A stretch of DNA of 64,000 nucleotides from Erigeron canadensis (Eukaryota > Streptophyta > Magnoliopsida > Asterales > Asteraceae). This document shows, in pieces, positions 1-11,047 of the stretch. Location: NCBI RefSeq assembly GCF_010389155.1, contig NC_057761.1, forward strand, positions 44,130,213-44,194,212, read 5' to 3'. Numbering within the stretch: position 1 is the stretch's first letter; each line of letters starts with the position of its first letter. A model generated the notes under the pieces. The model made no database searches. It worked only from the letters and a program-made list of their open reading frames with translations, and had not been told where the DNA came from. The translations under genes were made by a program, and so were the position numbers.

Positions 1-1807
1 TTGGTACAATATGATTTCTTTCAATATTGATTGTGTTTTTTAGTTGTTATGAGTAGCTACATTTCTTTACACCAACGTGGATACTCGTAGGATTGTTATT
101 TTGTTATTCACAATTGTTGAACAAGGTTTTATGTTTAATCGAAGTTCCATATTTAATTGACTTTTCAATATTTTTTTTAATCTTGTATATCGATTGATTG
201 GTAATTGTTTATAGAAGTTCGAGAGAAATCTATTTAATTGTTAGTTGATTAATGAAATAATTAATCGGTCTTTAATTAATTTAAAAATGTTGGAGTTTGA
301 GAGAAACGAACGATAGGGATTTGAAGCAATTAAACTCATTTGAATGTGCTAATCGATTATTGAGATCTAATTAGGCGATTAATAAGCAGTTCGAGATAAA
401 GCTTTTTGAGATTGAATCGTAAAACCAACTTAGAACTCAATGCTTAGTTGTTTGAGTATAAATTATTCGCGAGAGCGATAACTATATTTTTTGCAATTAA
501 AGATTTAAGTATAACAAAAGTTCATCTTAATTATCAATTACTAGCATGATGCCCGCGCAAATATAGCGGCAGTGGCGGCAATGTGGTGGTGACTAGTGGC
601 GGTGGCGACGATGAGTAATGTAGGCTATTAATATAAATGTAATTAATATAATGGTTAGTGTAATTATTTTAAGAGTTGAGGGACTAGTGGTTTAATTATT
701 TCATTAAGAGTATTTTAGGTATATTAGTGGAACTAATTAAATTAGTGAAAAAAGAAGATGACGATTTAGAGAAAGAGTAAGGGGTATTTTAGTAATATTG
801 CATATGGTAACTTTCAACATTAGTATAAATAAAATGGATTATTTCTTTTATAGTTGTTCAGCAATGTGAGTGACGCTGTGACATTTCGATTGGCATGTGA
901 GTTATTCCAAGTGGGTGTGTTTTTTTTCTATTATTGTTCAAAAAAAACTCTTTTCGATTAATTCTTCGGAATTACTAACTCGATTTCAATTATACTAACT
1001 TTCAAAAACAACGTGACAACACGGTCATAACCGCCATTTACTTTGAATTGCATTATTTGAACAGCTTCTCTAACAATAGTCTTTGTGTTCGATCTTGGAT
1101 TTACCAAGTTAAATATATTGCATACGTATGAGTCAACTGCCTACAAGTATGTTATAAATTTTAAGACTCGAAATTACACATCATAAGGGTTTCCTTTGAT
1201 GGTGGTAATGAGAAAATATGGATCGTGATCTACATACTACCTGATGTCATTCAGGTACTCGATCTCATACAACTAACTAGTCATTTAAGAAAAATTATGG
1301 GATTGAATTGTACTATTCAAGAATAAATTTTTCACCGAAATGGAAGAAACCGGGTAAACCTATTTACGGTTAACCTTTGGTAATATCGATTTCGGTTTAC
1401 ACTCAAAAGTCAATATGGTGTTAGTCTCTTTGACAGAGACCTTCAATGACAATTAACTAACATTTAATCTTTGATGATAATGTTTATTATTGTTTATTGA
1501 AGTAGTATAAGAGTAAAGTCATATTGAAAAAAATACAAGAGTAAAGTATATTTGATGTTCTATCACCCATAAAAAAAATTATATTCTAGAGTTTATGATA
1601 AAAGAAAAATAAATAATAGTATTGGATAGAGGATGAAAGGAAAATAAATTAATAAAAGGAAATAAAGGAAAAAGAGAATGAAGAGTTAATTATATTTTCG
1701 AGTTCAAAGATAACAATTTATAAGAAAACTATGTATAGTTTTATAGATGTATTGTTGTTATATATATAGTTAAATGAAGAATGAATAGTGGAATTGTAGT
1801 TTTACAT
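1..1807. other. AT-rich intergenic sequence, no gene seen
   Basis: No open frame with recognisable protein similarity lies here. At about 541-615 there is a short G-rich stretch built of GGC/TGG/GGT triplets, which occurs in simple-sequence form and not as a coding exon. The rest is AT-rich with no terminal repeats that I could pair. It may be decayed LTR or MITE material. Confidence 0.5.
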
Positions 1808-2035
1808 ATATATTTTTTTTTAACGCTCGAATAGTCAGAGTTTGTTCATCCCACTTACCGGCCCATATGTCTTTCCGGTAGCATGTCATTCGAATTTCCA
1901 AGAAACCACAGAAGGAGTAAAACCTTCTATCAATCAACCAACGGCACGACGATTGATAGGTGTAAAACTTGCCCCCTTAGAATTCGAACCTAAGTCTCCT
2001 CAAGTAGACGCTCATGGGAGGACTATCCAAATCAT
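1808..2035 (-). mobile_element. SINE-like retroposon, minus strand
   Basis: Read on the minus strand, a Pol III box-B-like motif (GGTTCGAATTC) lies near 1979-1990. The element ends at 1808-1818 in an A-run (T-run on the plus strand) that follows GACTATTCGAGCGTTA. This layout of tRNA-like head, body and A-rich tail is typical of plant tRNA-derived SINEs. Box A is not clear and no target-site duplication was found, so the family is an inference. Confidence 0.45.
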
Positions 2036-2159
2036 AAATCTCCAAATTTCTTATCATTTTCAATCTTTTCTTTTATATAAAAAACAAACTAATTGATATT
2101 ACCAAAATATTTTTCTATTATTTTTCTTATATACCACAAACAAAAAACCTCAAAAATGC

Positions 2160-3580
2160 CAATAAAATCTTTTTAAACCAACCCAAGAAGCACTCCTCAT
2201 CTCCATTATCAATTAAATTCTTGTTTAAACTCATTCAAGAATCATCCATCATCTACGTAACGTTTTCAATTAAAATCTTTTTACACTAATTCAAGAATCA
2301 TACTTGTTTCCATGATCAACTAATATTTTTTTAAACCCATTCAATAATCACCGTTTCTTGCTCCAAGAAAATTCATTATTAGCGAAAATACAACTTCTAC
2401 AATAAATCAAGAATGACGGTATCATTAAGTACTCTGAGTGCTTTTACACGTGGAATGCTACCCTTAAGTTGAAGGATGTTTATTATTTACTAAACTTTTT
2501 TTCCAATTTGATCACTAATGTTGATCATATATAAACAGTATGGTGGCAGTAGATTCATGACATACTGACAAGATTGTAAACCAGTTATATGATGCACACG
2601 GACACTTATTAAATCACTAATTTTCAAGAAAAAACAAGAAAATGGGAAAGAGTTTTGATCAACAGCTATGATATATGAAAAAATTATCACTAGATTTTCC
2701 AAGACATACATAGGGGAGACGATTTCTACTCCTATATATAACCGCTTTTACGCTTTGATAGTCAAGAGTCCCATTTTTTGTTTGATACGGCGATATACTT
2801 AATATTGCATACAATCTATTATGTATGTCTTGTCCATAAAAAAGAACAAATGTCTAGTCTATTGATGTGACTTTTAAAAAGATTTTATGCAATACTCAAT
2901 TAATTTTTGTCTAAAAAAACTGGAAATCGTATATATCAAATCGTAGAAGCGTGTAATCTATAGCTGCAGAAAATGTCCTCCTTCTATGTTTGTTATGGAG
3001 AATATGTACGTGGTAATCTTTCTAGAAACCATTGCTTTTAATCAATTCTCTTTCCAGATTCTTGTTTTTTCTTCAACATGCAACATGTTGAAGAACATAC
3101 ATTCTTCTTAGATTTATTGATTTGATAATTTGTTCGTGTGCTTCACACAACCAGTTCACAATCCTATTAGCCTGCTATGAAACTATTACTACCATACCAA
3201 ATATGGTTTGTGTATGATCGACACTAATGATCAACTTAGAAGGTTCTTTTTAAAAAACATTAACATCTCTCAACTAGTTGGACGTGTAAGAGCACTGAGA
3301 GTCCTATTGAATACTTCATTCTTGATTTTTTGTGAAAGTTGTAATTTATCACTTATAATAAAAATTTTTGGAACAAATAACAGTGATTCTTAAATGGGTT
3401 TAAAAAGATATTAATTGATCATGGAGAGAATGGTGATTATTGAATTTGTGGAAAAGATTTTAACTAAAAAGTGTAAACAATAGGTGAATCTTGAATGAGT
3501 TTAAAAAAGATTTTAATTTTGATAATGAAGATAACGAGTGATTCTTGAATGAGTTTAAAAAGATTTTAACTGATAATGGG
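2160..3580. mobile_element. Foldback element with tandem ~60-bp units in inverted orientation
   Basis: At about 2163-2410 a unit of roughly 60 bp, built on AAATCTTTTTAAACTCATTC plus AAGAATCA, is repeated about four times. The same unit occurs about three times in reverse complement at 3393-3575. The inversion continues inward: an AAGAATGA...CTC(T/A)GAGTGC...TTACACG tract at 2408-2452 matches the reverse of 3280-3345. About 0.8 kb of unique AT-rich sequence lies between the arms, with no transposase frame. The shape resembles a Foldback or Mutator-like element with subterminal tandem repeats; the exact ends and target duplication were not resolved. Confidence 0.55.
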
Positions 3581-3589
3581 GAGGGAGTC

Positions 3590-4490
3590 ATGCCATCCAA
3601 CCCTCAAACCTTCTTATCACCATTCACCAATAAGATCATGTCACCTCACTTCAACCCTCAAACTCAATACTTTTTATTGCATTCATGCGATCCAACTCTT
3701 CCAAAAATTTTTTTTATTATACTCCATAACTTTTATAATCATATTAGACAATTTAAAAAAGAGAAATGATATATCTTTCTAAAGTCTTCCCAATAACATG
3801 ACTACATGATAAATGTACTTCATTATTCCCTCTTCTAATTTCATCCTTTGATCATGTCAAATATCACCATCAGAAGTCGTTCGGAGGATTTTTAGGAGTT
3901 TTTTTTTTTATTATTATTTTTATGATGATCTATCTTTAATAATTAAATAAAAGTACATTGCTTAATAATTAGAGAAAAGATGATTATATAAAACATAAAA
4001 TTTAATAAAAACTAACAACTAAAATTACATAATAGTTAACTGCCAAATTAATTCTTCAATCGGTTCATCCGCTACGCAATCGAGATATGAAAAGTATTAA
4101 ACGACGACGTGCTTTGTAAGATCAAAATGAAAACGATGATGGATCTGTTCATCTAGTAACTCCAGTAGTAGATTCCCGAAAACATTCCACATAGGTCCAG
4201 TGATTGGTAGAACTTGTCGTGCTTTCAAGTGAATCGAACACAAACTGCAAAAACGGTCAGGTACTACCCGTAGATAACTGAGTATGTAAGAATATCCCGT
4301 CTGAAAAGGAAGAGAATGAAGACACTTTGTTGATAATGGTTATGATTCGATAAGATGTTTGTTGTGTTTTTGAAAATAACTTAAGATGGATATATAGGTA
4401 ACAAGAAAGATTTTTTTTTTTTTTATAAAACCTAAATGTTCCAAAAAACGGTCTAATGGCCGTTGACAACGTTCAAATTATTATCATCAT
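3590..4490. other. Intergenic, nothing recognised
   Basis: AT-rich sequence with a 23-bp T-run near 4410. Short open frames here have no sign of being exons. Confidence 0.4.
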
Positions 4491-4954
4491 TACCCTCTCA
4501 CACACGACGGGCTTTCACCTGTTTGCAACCAACCTCGACGGGCTTTCACCCTAAACTTTTGTAACAAAAGTTTCATTCTCTTTACTTTTTATCAATTAAA
4601 TTTACTAAACTTTTTGTCACATCACTTTCGTTTCTTTTACTTTCCATACAAAAAATTTAGGTTTATTTACTTTTTATACTTTTATTTTTTCTAACTTTTG
4701 CCCGGAAAGTTTCATTCTCTTACTTTATTTTTGAATTTTTAACTTTTGTCAACGAAGTTTCATACTCTAAACTTTTTACCACATAAGTTCAAAACTTTCA
4801 ACTTCAGCTACCAAAGTTTCATTTTCTTTACCTTTTACCACATAACTTTTCACTTTTTAACTTTTGTCGTGAAAATTTTATTTTTATATAATTTTTTTAC
4901 ATGTGTAGATATTACATAATGTTTCCCGGGACAACGCCCGGGACAAAAAACTAG
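4490..4954 (+). mobile_element. Helitron-like 3' terminus with subterminal repeats
   Basis: The sequence at 4925-4954 has a GC-rich stem (CCCGGG at 4925-4930 pairing with CCCGGG at 4937-4942) and then ACAAAAAACTAG followed by T. A short hairpin about 10 bp before a terminal CTRR is the diagnostic 3' end of Helitrons. Upstream, a motif of the form AACTTTTGT...AAAGTTTCATTCTCTTTA recurs about five times between 4554 and 4870. The 5' end could not be set with confidence; 4490 is only where the repeats begin. Confidence 0.5.
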
Positions 4955-5023
4955 TTATAAAACAATAAAAAGAGACAAAGTCAAATTTTTACTAAGACTT
5001 GGGAATTCCTCATGCTATGGCTA

Positions 5024-5156
5024 AGGGAGGTGATCTGTACACCACCAGTTTTTGGCGATACACCATCAAATATGTATTATTGCATTGTATAGTATAACAC
5101 TGTAAAACACAGTAAGTAGTGTATCGACAAAAATTAGTGGTGTACAGATCGGTTTC
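5024..5156. mobile_element. 133-bp MITE with 9-bp target duplication, upstream of the phosphoribosyltransferase-like gene
   Basis: The arms at 5024-5070 and 5112-5156 are near-perfect inverted repeats, sharing GATCTGTACACCAC and CGATACAC. The element is flanked on both sides by the direct repeat CTATGGCTA (5015-5023 and 5157-5165). It could also be read as an 8-bp duplication with one more base in the element. It lies about 190 bp upstream of the start codon at 5351, so within the likely promoter. It carries no coding sequence. Confidence 0.8.
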
Positions 5157-5350
5157 CTATGGCTAAAGTTTTTAAAATTTTATGAAATACTCGTAATAAA
5201 AAGCTTTGCAGAAAAGCTCAATTGGAATGCCCTTTCTACTACTAACATAAATATATCCGCCTGATTTCAACTGTCTTTTCTTCCTCATTTTGACAAACTT
5301 CAATCATCTCTCATGTGACAAACAAATAATTCCCACCCAACAAAAAAAAA

Positions 5351-8300
5351 ATGAAATCACTCTTCTTCAACCCCACAATCAAACCCTCCTCCTCTTTACT
5401 ATTTCCCACCCAAACACGCAATCATCCAAACACCTTATCATTTCGCCATCAAAACAAATGCATCATATCCTCCGTGTTAAGTGATTTAGATCAGTATTAT
5501 GGACTTAGTCAATCAGATGCTCGGAATCCTACTCTATCCACTTCATTTCAGAGGCCCAACTCACGTAAACCTAATCAGACTGTTTTAGATGCTCAAACTA
5601 GGGTCTGTACTGGTCCTACTCAAACTAAACCCCTTTCTGAACAACAAGCTTTCAAAGTCCTCGATACTATTCTTAAATCTGGTACTTCTACTCTGTAACT
5701 GTAACTCCTTTCTTTCTTTCTATATATATATATATATATATATATTGGCAAAATGTTAGTTGTTAGTTATCCGGAAGTTTGTTATTCAAAGTCAATGCCC
5801 AGGTTTGAAATCAGGATCTTAGAGAGGCAAAACCTCCCACTTCCCCATGAACCCGGTTTTTTTTATTTATTTATCTATATTACTGTTGTATGTATGCATT
5901 GGGCCATGTTATAAGATGCCAGATATGTCAAAATTGGTAAAAGTTGAAAACTTGATAAATAGAAAAGCAAGTTTCAGAATGTAATACCCACGATTTCATT
6001 TCGGGTGAATACATTCAGAGACGTATTTTTGATGGATTATATAAGAGACTTAGCTTCGGACCTCACTGGGTAACATCTTGAGATGGCCAGAGAAAACGTC
6101 TAGGAAACGGCCAATTATGTTTTGAGTTTACCTTACTATTTTCGGTTGTCTAAAGTAATTGTTCGCTACTAAAAAGGTAAAAACAATTGGCAGGTTTTTA
6201 CATACTATTAATATTAACTAGTATTACAAACATGAAAATAACATTAATTAAATATATGATAAAGGTATAAAAGGTTCAGTTTAGTAAAAAGTAAGTTGCA
6301 TCAATTACTTTCTTCTTAAAATCTGCATTTTTTGTCTAGTACATAATAATGGGATGGCGGTAGTATTACCTAAGCAAAACCCATGTCAAACGAAACATAA
6401 ACGAGATGCACATATTGCATTAGTACATAGGCTACTACTAGCAATAATGACAATGAAAGCTAGAGGTGATGCGTTACAGGATTTAATTTTATAATTAAGT
6501 CATGTTACTCTTATTGGTGAACTAGTTTCTTTAGAACTGATATAAGGATTTGAAATTGATTTCTTTAAAAAGATGCAAGCATTTTGTAATCTTTAATATT
6601 TTTGGTACCAGTTTTTAGGTATTCGCGTGATTGTGTTTCTGAACCGTTGTACTTGACTTTTCATTGTAAAGTAGCCATACTTTTGCAATATGCCAAAGAA
6701 ACCTTTGTACTTAGTTTTTTTGTTATTTTGGGTAAAAGGGATTACCCTGGTTATAATTCTTTGTTTTTTGTCCAAATTTAAGAAGTTCTTATTCTTGCAA
6801 ACCGGCTAGTTCTAGTTGCATGTTTTACATGAAGGATGAATTATTCGTAACAAGTATTCAGAAAAATGTAAAGATGTTTTGGAAAATGTTTAGAATGACG
6901 TTGTAGTCTTTATAGAGGCCAGCTGTATTAAGCCTTATATTTGATGTCAGCGAAGGGAGAACTGAAAGATGAAGAAGAAGTGTCAAAGGCCCAGCTGGGA
7001 GCATTTTTTGCAGCTATGACAATTCGTGCAAATGCATTCCCAGAACCAACTCAATGGAGTGAAGGAGAAAGGCGCGCAATGGACGCATATTGGCCACATT
7101 TAATTCGTACACTACCTTCAGATATAATCTTTCTAGCTGATCCAGAAGGTTCAATTATGAGACTTGGGAATTCAATAGGGCCACAATATGTCGGCAATGG
7201 GAGTTATGAAATGAGACTTGTGGGTGCCCTTAGGGAAGTTTTAGCTGGTGGTCATCTTGGTTATGAAGAGGTTCAAGGTGTTATGAAGGATGTTCTTCCA
7301 CTGAAGTCGGAACATGATACACCTGGCGCTGTAAGTGAGTCACTATTATCAGCGTTCTTGATAGGTCAGCGTATGAACAGGGAGACAGATCGTGAGCTAA
7401 AAGCATACTGCCTCGCATTTGATGATGAGCTCGGTACTAGTTAATAAAGTAGGTCACTGATAGATTTGCAAAGTAAATGTATATTTGTTGATGTTATAAT
7501 TTATGGATCATTAGGTCCTGTGCCGGTAGCTGATGTTAGATCATTGACTCATTATGGTGAACCTTACGATGGAAACACACGTTTCTTTAGGAGCACACTC
7601 TTTGTTGCTGCTGTGCGGTCATGTTACAATGAATCATCCCTCCTACATGGTGTAGACTGGATGCCACCAAAGGTATCATCCGTGTGACAATATCAATGTT
7701 AGACTTTTTATTACTGTAATTTGTTTTTCAAAAAGATAATGCTATTAGAATAAATGATTGTTTTAGAAAATTTATTTCTACCACGTTTTAATCTTACAGA
7801 GTAATAATGTACTACCAGAAGTGGGGTTTTCATTAATCCAGTCATTAAAAAAGAAATTGCGGATGAGAATTTATCTGTCCTTTGTCATAGATTAGGTTTG
7901 GTGTATATTTTATAATTCAATATCGCAGTTTTTTATATTTTTTATTGGGTGAAATCACATCGTACAGTTATATTTAAAGGTCATTTTTCTATTATAAATG
8001 GAATAAGGGGAAAGGTTAGGTAAGCTGGTAAAGCATGCAGTACCTATCTTAGGTAAAGCAGGAGGGTATTATGTAAAATTCAGGGGGGGGGGTATTTATG
8101 TTTATCAAATTCAAAGGTTTAATCTGTAACTTTTTTTAATGCGGCAGTACCTAAGCTTAGGTAAAGTCTGCAGTACGGATCATTTTCCCATAGAATAATA
8201 CTATATTTTCTGTAAGTTATGCTAATATATGGTGTCTTTGACTCTTTGTACAGGGCGGGATAACTGAAGAGCAAATGCTAAAATTCATGGGAGCAAATGT

Positions 8301-10648
8301 TAACGTAACAACAATGCAGGCTAAAAAGCTTCTTGAGGTAATTGGATTTTGCTTCATTTTGTTTTCGGCGTAGCTGTTTCTTTATTTATAATGATGTAAG
8401 GAACTGTTGCAGGATGACACAGTTGGTTTTGCTTATGTCAGCCTACGGGAAGCTCGCCCCTCATTGTAAGTAGACATAAAAACTCTGTTTTTTCTTCCTA
8501 CGGAAATGCAAAATCATCTAGTCTAACATAATTGATTTTTGGCGAGATAAAAACAAGTCTACAGTGAGAATTCGGAAGATAATGTTGGAATTGAAAAGAT
8601 TGCATCATCTAATATGAAGAATGAGCTTTTGGTTTAAGAAAAATACAATTATAAAATTAGTACAAGATGAAATTGAAAAATAAAGAAATGGAAAGTAAAG
8701 GGTATAATACTAAATAAACTGGCAACCTGGATCCATCACAGGCTAGGCCTGTTACTTCTCCGTTCTTAAAATGACTACTCAATGCCCCAATTTTTGCCAA
8801 GTCTGGCAAGTAATGTCATCGATATGGTTTCTGCAGATATTCGTTAATTGAGATGAGGGAACATATAAAGAAACGGCCACCATTGGCAACAACAGAAAAG
8901 GTTCAGCAATTTGTGAGGGTAATATTGCCTTTACTTTTCTAATACTTAAATGGCATAGTATCATGTAAAAGTACATAATACTTCATTTTGCATAATGCAA
9001 CAAAAATCTCTAAAAACAATATGTACTGTAATAAATAATGTATAGGCTACAGGTAAAGAAGCAATTATAGCAGGATTCTACCATGAAGGTTATGAAGAAC
9101 CACTTCTAATGCTTATTAGGCGAAGAGGTGTTCATGCTGGTTTGGTGGTGAAGGTAAGAATTTATGTTGGTTCTAATCTTGGTCCTTGGAAGTGTTGGCA
9201 TATCTGGGTTCAACATTTATGAATTGGTTGATTCTGATTATCTTTTTATTTTAATAGCGTTAAAACTGGCCTAAAAGTCAGCCGAGTTGTAGTTTTAAAT
9301 TTTAACGCATAAAACCTCCTAAATCATTTTTATATCATTATTGATATAAACATAAAATATTTTAGTCATTTTTGGCATGCCCATTCTTTATAACTTTTTT
9401 GCCTAAATAAATCACCTGTTTTAAGTTTTGACGTACTGAATAGCATCATGTTTTATGTAATATGAGATAAGAAGCAATTGGCATGCATACATTCTTGACT
9501 TGACACGTCAATTATTTATAAAATTTTGCCTAAATAAATTACCTGTTTTGAAGTTTGACCATACTGAACTTTTCCAACCCACCCATATTGCCACATCTAA
9601 TATTATGTTTTATGACATTAGAAGCAATTCGCTTGCGTAAACTCTTGCCCTAGCTCCTTTATGGTTTAGTAAGACTAGTTACCAAACTGATAATCTTATC
9701 ATTTCTATATAAGTTGATGAAAGTCGTTAAATGTAGGGTGAAGAAGGGGCACTTTCAATGACTATGAAATCGCGTTCAGGAAATGCATCAAAAGGGCTTC
9801 CTGTAAATTACTGTTCTGGTTTTCGTTCATTCAACACCCCACCAGCATATGATGTGGATGGTGCGTACACTGAATTATGAATTAAAGCTTATGCTGATGT
9901 CTCATCTGCTTGAGAATCCTTAAAAGTTTTGTATTACCAAATTGTAATTATAATGCTTCTCTTTTTGATATTTACAGGGGTATCTCGTGAAAATTTTTCC
10001 TTGGTAGTGGATGCAATGGAATATGGTTTTGAACCCTCAGAGACTCCAAGAACCGATAGATCGGTAAGGTTTTAGGCTTTCGTATGATCTATTCCTTGTT
10101 TTTAAGTGAAAGTTTAGCCAAGTATAGCGATGGTAGGAAGATGGGTGGTGGGTCCAAACAGGTTGGATTCGATGAGGGTAATTTTATAGCTTACACTTGT
10201 ATACATTTTAAGAATTATTTCCTTAGATAGATAGCACGTTAAATTTGGGTTGAAACATATCGGGTTTACATGAAGAGATGAAACCACTTTGAGTTATTCT
10301 TTAACTGTTTTCTTACCAAACCAATCCATTTGTTGATAAATGGGTAAATATTTCCACCTTTAGTTTTTTGTTTTTTTCCAGTTAGATCCTTGATTAGCAT
10401 CTCAAAATTATGCTTATGGTTTTCAGGTTTCAAAAAACATAGAATTGGGCATAGCAGCTTTACGTGGAGAAAAGGGACCTGCATATGACCGGATCGTATT
10501 AAATGCTGGGATGACGGATCACTTGCTTGGATGTGAGGGTGCAGAAGATGTATCAACTGCCCTGGATAGAGCACGGGAAGCCATCGACAGTGGCAATGCC
10601 CTGAATCACCTCTTGAACTACATAAAGAATTCTCACAAAGTCAAATGA
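5351..10648 (+). CDS. Anthranilate phosphoribosyltransferase-like protein (glycosyltransferase family 3, TrpD2-like), plastid
   Basis: Ten exons: 5351-5681, 6951-7433, 7515-7672, 8254-8337, 8413-8465, 8837-8918, 9046-9153, 9737-9860, 9978-10063, 10427-10648. Together they encode 576 residues with all junctions in frame. Residues 1-60 are rich in S/T/N/P and poor in acids, like a chloroplast transit peptide. Residues 97-137 and 199-268 look like two helical TrpD N-terminal domains, followed by the family-3 catalytic fold from about 272 to the end. Where tryptophan-pathway enzymes carry GTGGD and KHGN-type PRPP/anthranilate motifs, I see YDGNTR (289-294) and no KHGN. This points to the TrpD2/YbiB-like branch, so anthranilate transfer is doubtful and the real substrate is unknown. 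It matches my memory of Arabidopsis At1g70570 in domain order and length. Confidence 0.93.
5721..5745. repeat. (TA)n microsatellite
   Basis: About 12 TA dinucleotides follow a CTTT-rich stretch in the first intron of the phosphoribosyltransferase-like gene, about 40 bp after the splice donor. Confidence 0.9.
8006..8187. mobile_element. Possible small MITE in intron 3
   Basis: The block contains two copies of a GCAGTACCTA...CTTAGGTAAAG palindrome (about 8037-8060 and 8144-8176) and ends in sequences that pair imperfectly (GGGGAAAGG against CATTTTCCC). A run of nine G lies between the copies. The ends and target duplication are uncertain. Confidence 0.3.
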
Positions 10649-11047
10649 GTATGCAATCTGCTTGTATACATTTCTTTTTGATAAGAACACAACATATAGT
10701 TGACTTCAAAGGGGTTTTGTGTCTATTACATGTTAGAGGTTAGGATACTCCAAAAGTGCAAAGTTAAAACATTAAATACGAGTTATTTTTTTTGGCTTTT
10801 CATTGTCATCAATAGCAAGCATCTTCGTACATAATAACATAATGGCATTACATGATAACATGAATGATGAATTTCATTGGTCTGTTTAAAGAATCTGGCT
10901 TAATTACATTAAATATCCTAAAGTTTGGGCCAATTAGGAACCAAATCACTCTATAAATGAAAAGGGAGAAGAACAATGAACAAAAATTTAACATAGCCTT
11001 CGGCAAGGTGGTGTAAAATATTCACTCCCACGGCCAGAAACACTGAA
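10649..11047. other. 400-bp convergent intergenic gap
   Basis: This gap holds the 3' untranslated regions of two genes that meet tail to tail (stop codons at 10646-10648 and 11048-11050). No repeat or further coding sequence was seen. Overlap of the two 3' ends is possible at this spacing. Confidence 0.6.

Noticed and set aside
6941..7444. A stand-alone 167-residue frame
   Set aside because: It is exon 2 of the phosphoribosyltransferase-like gene read past both splice sites.
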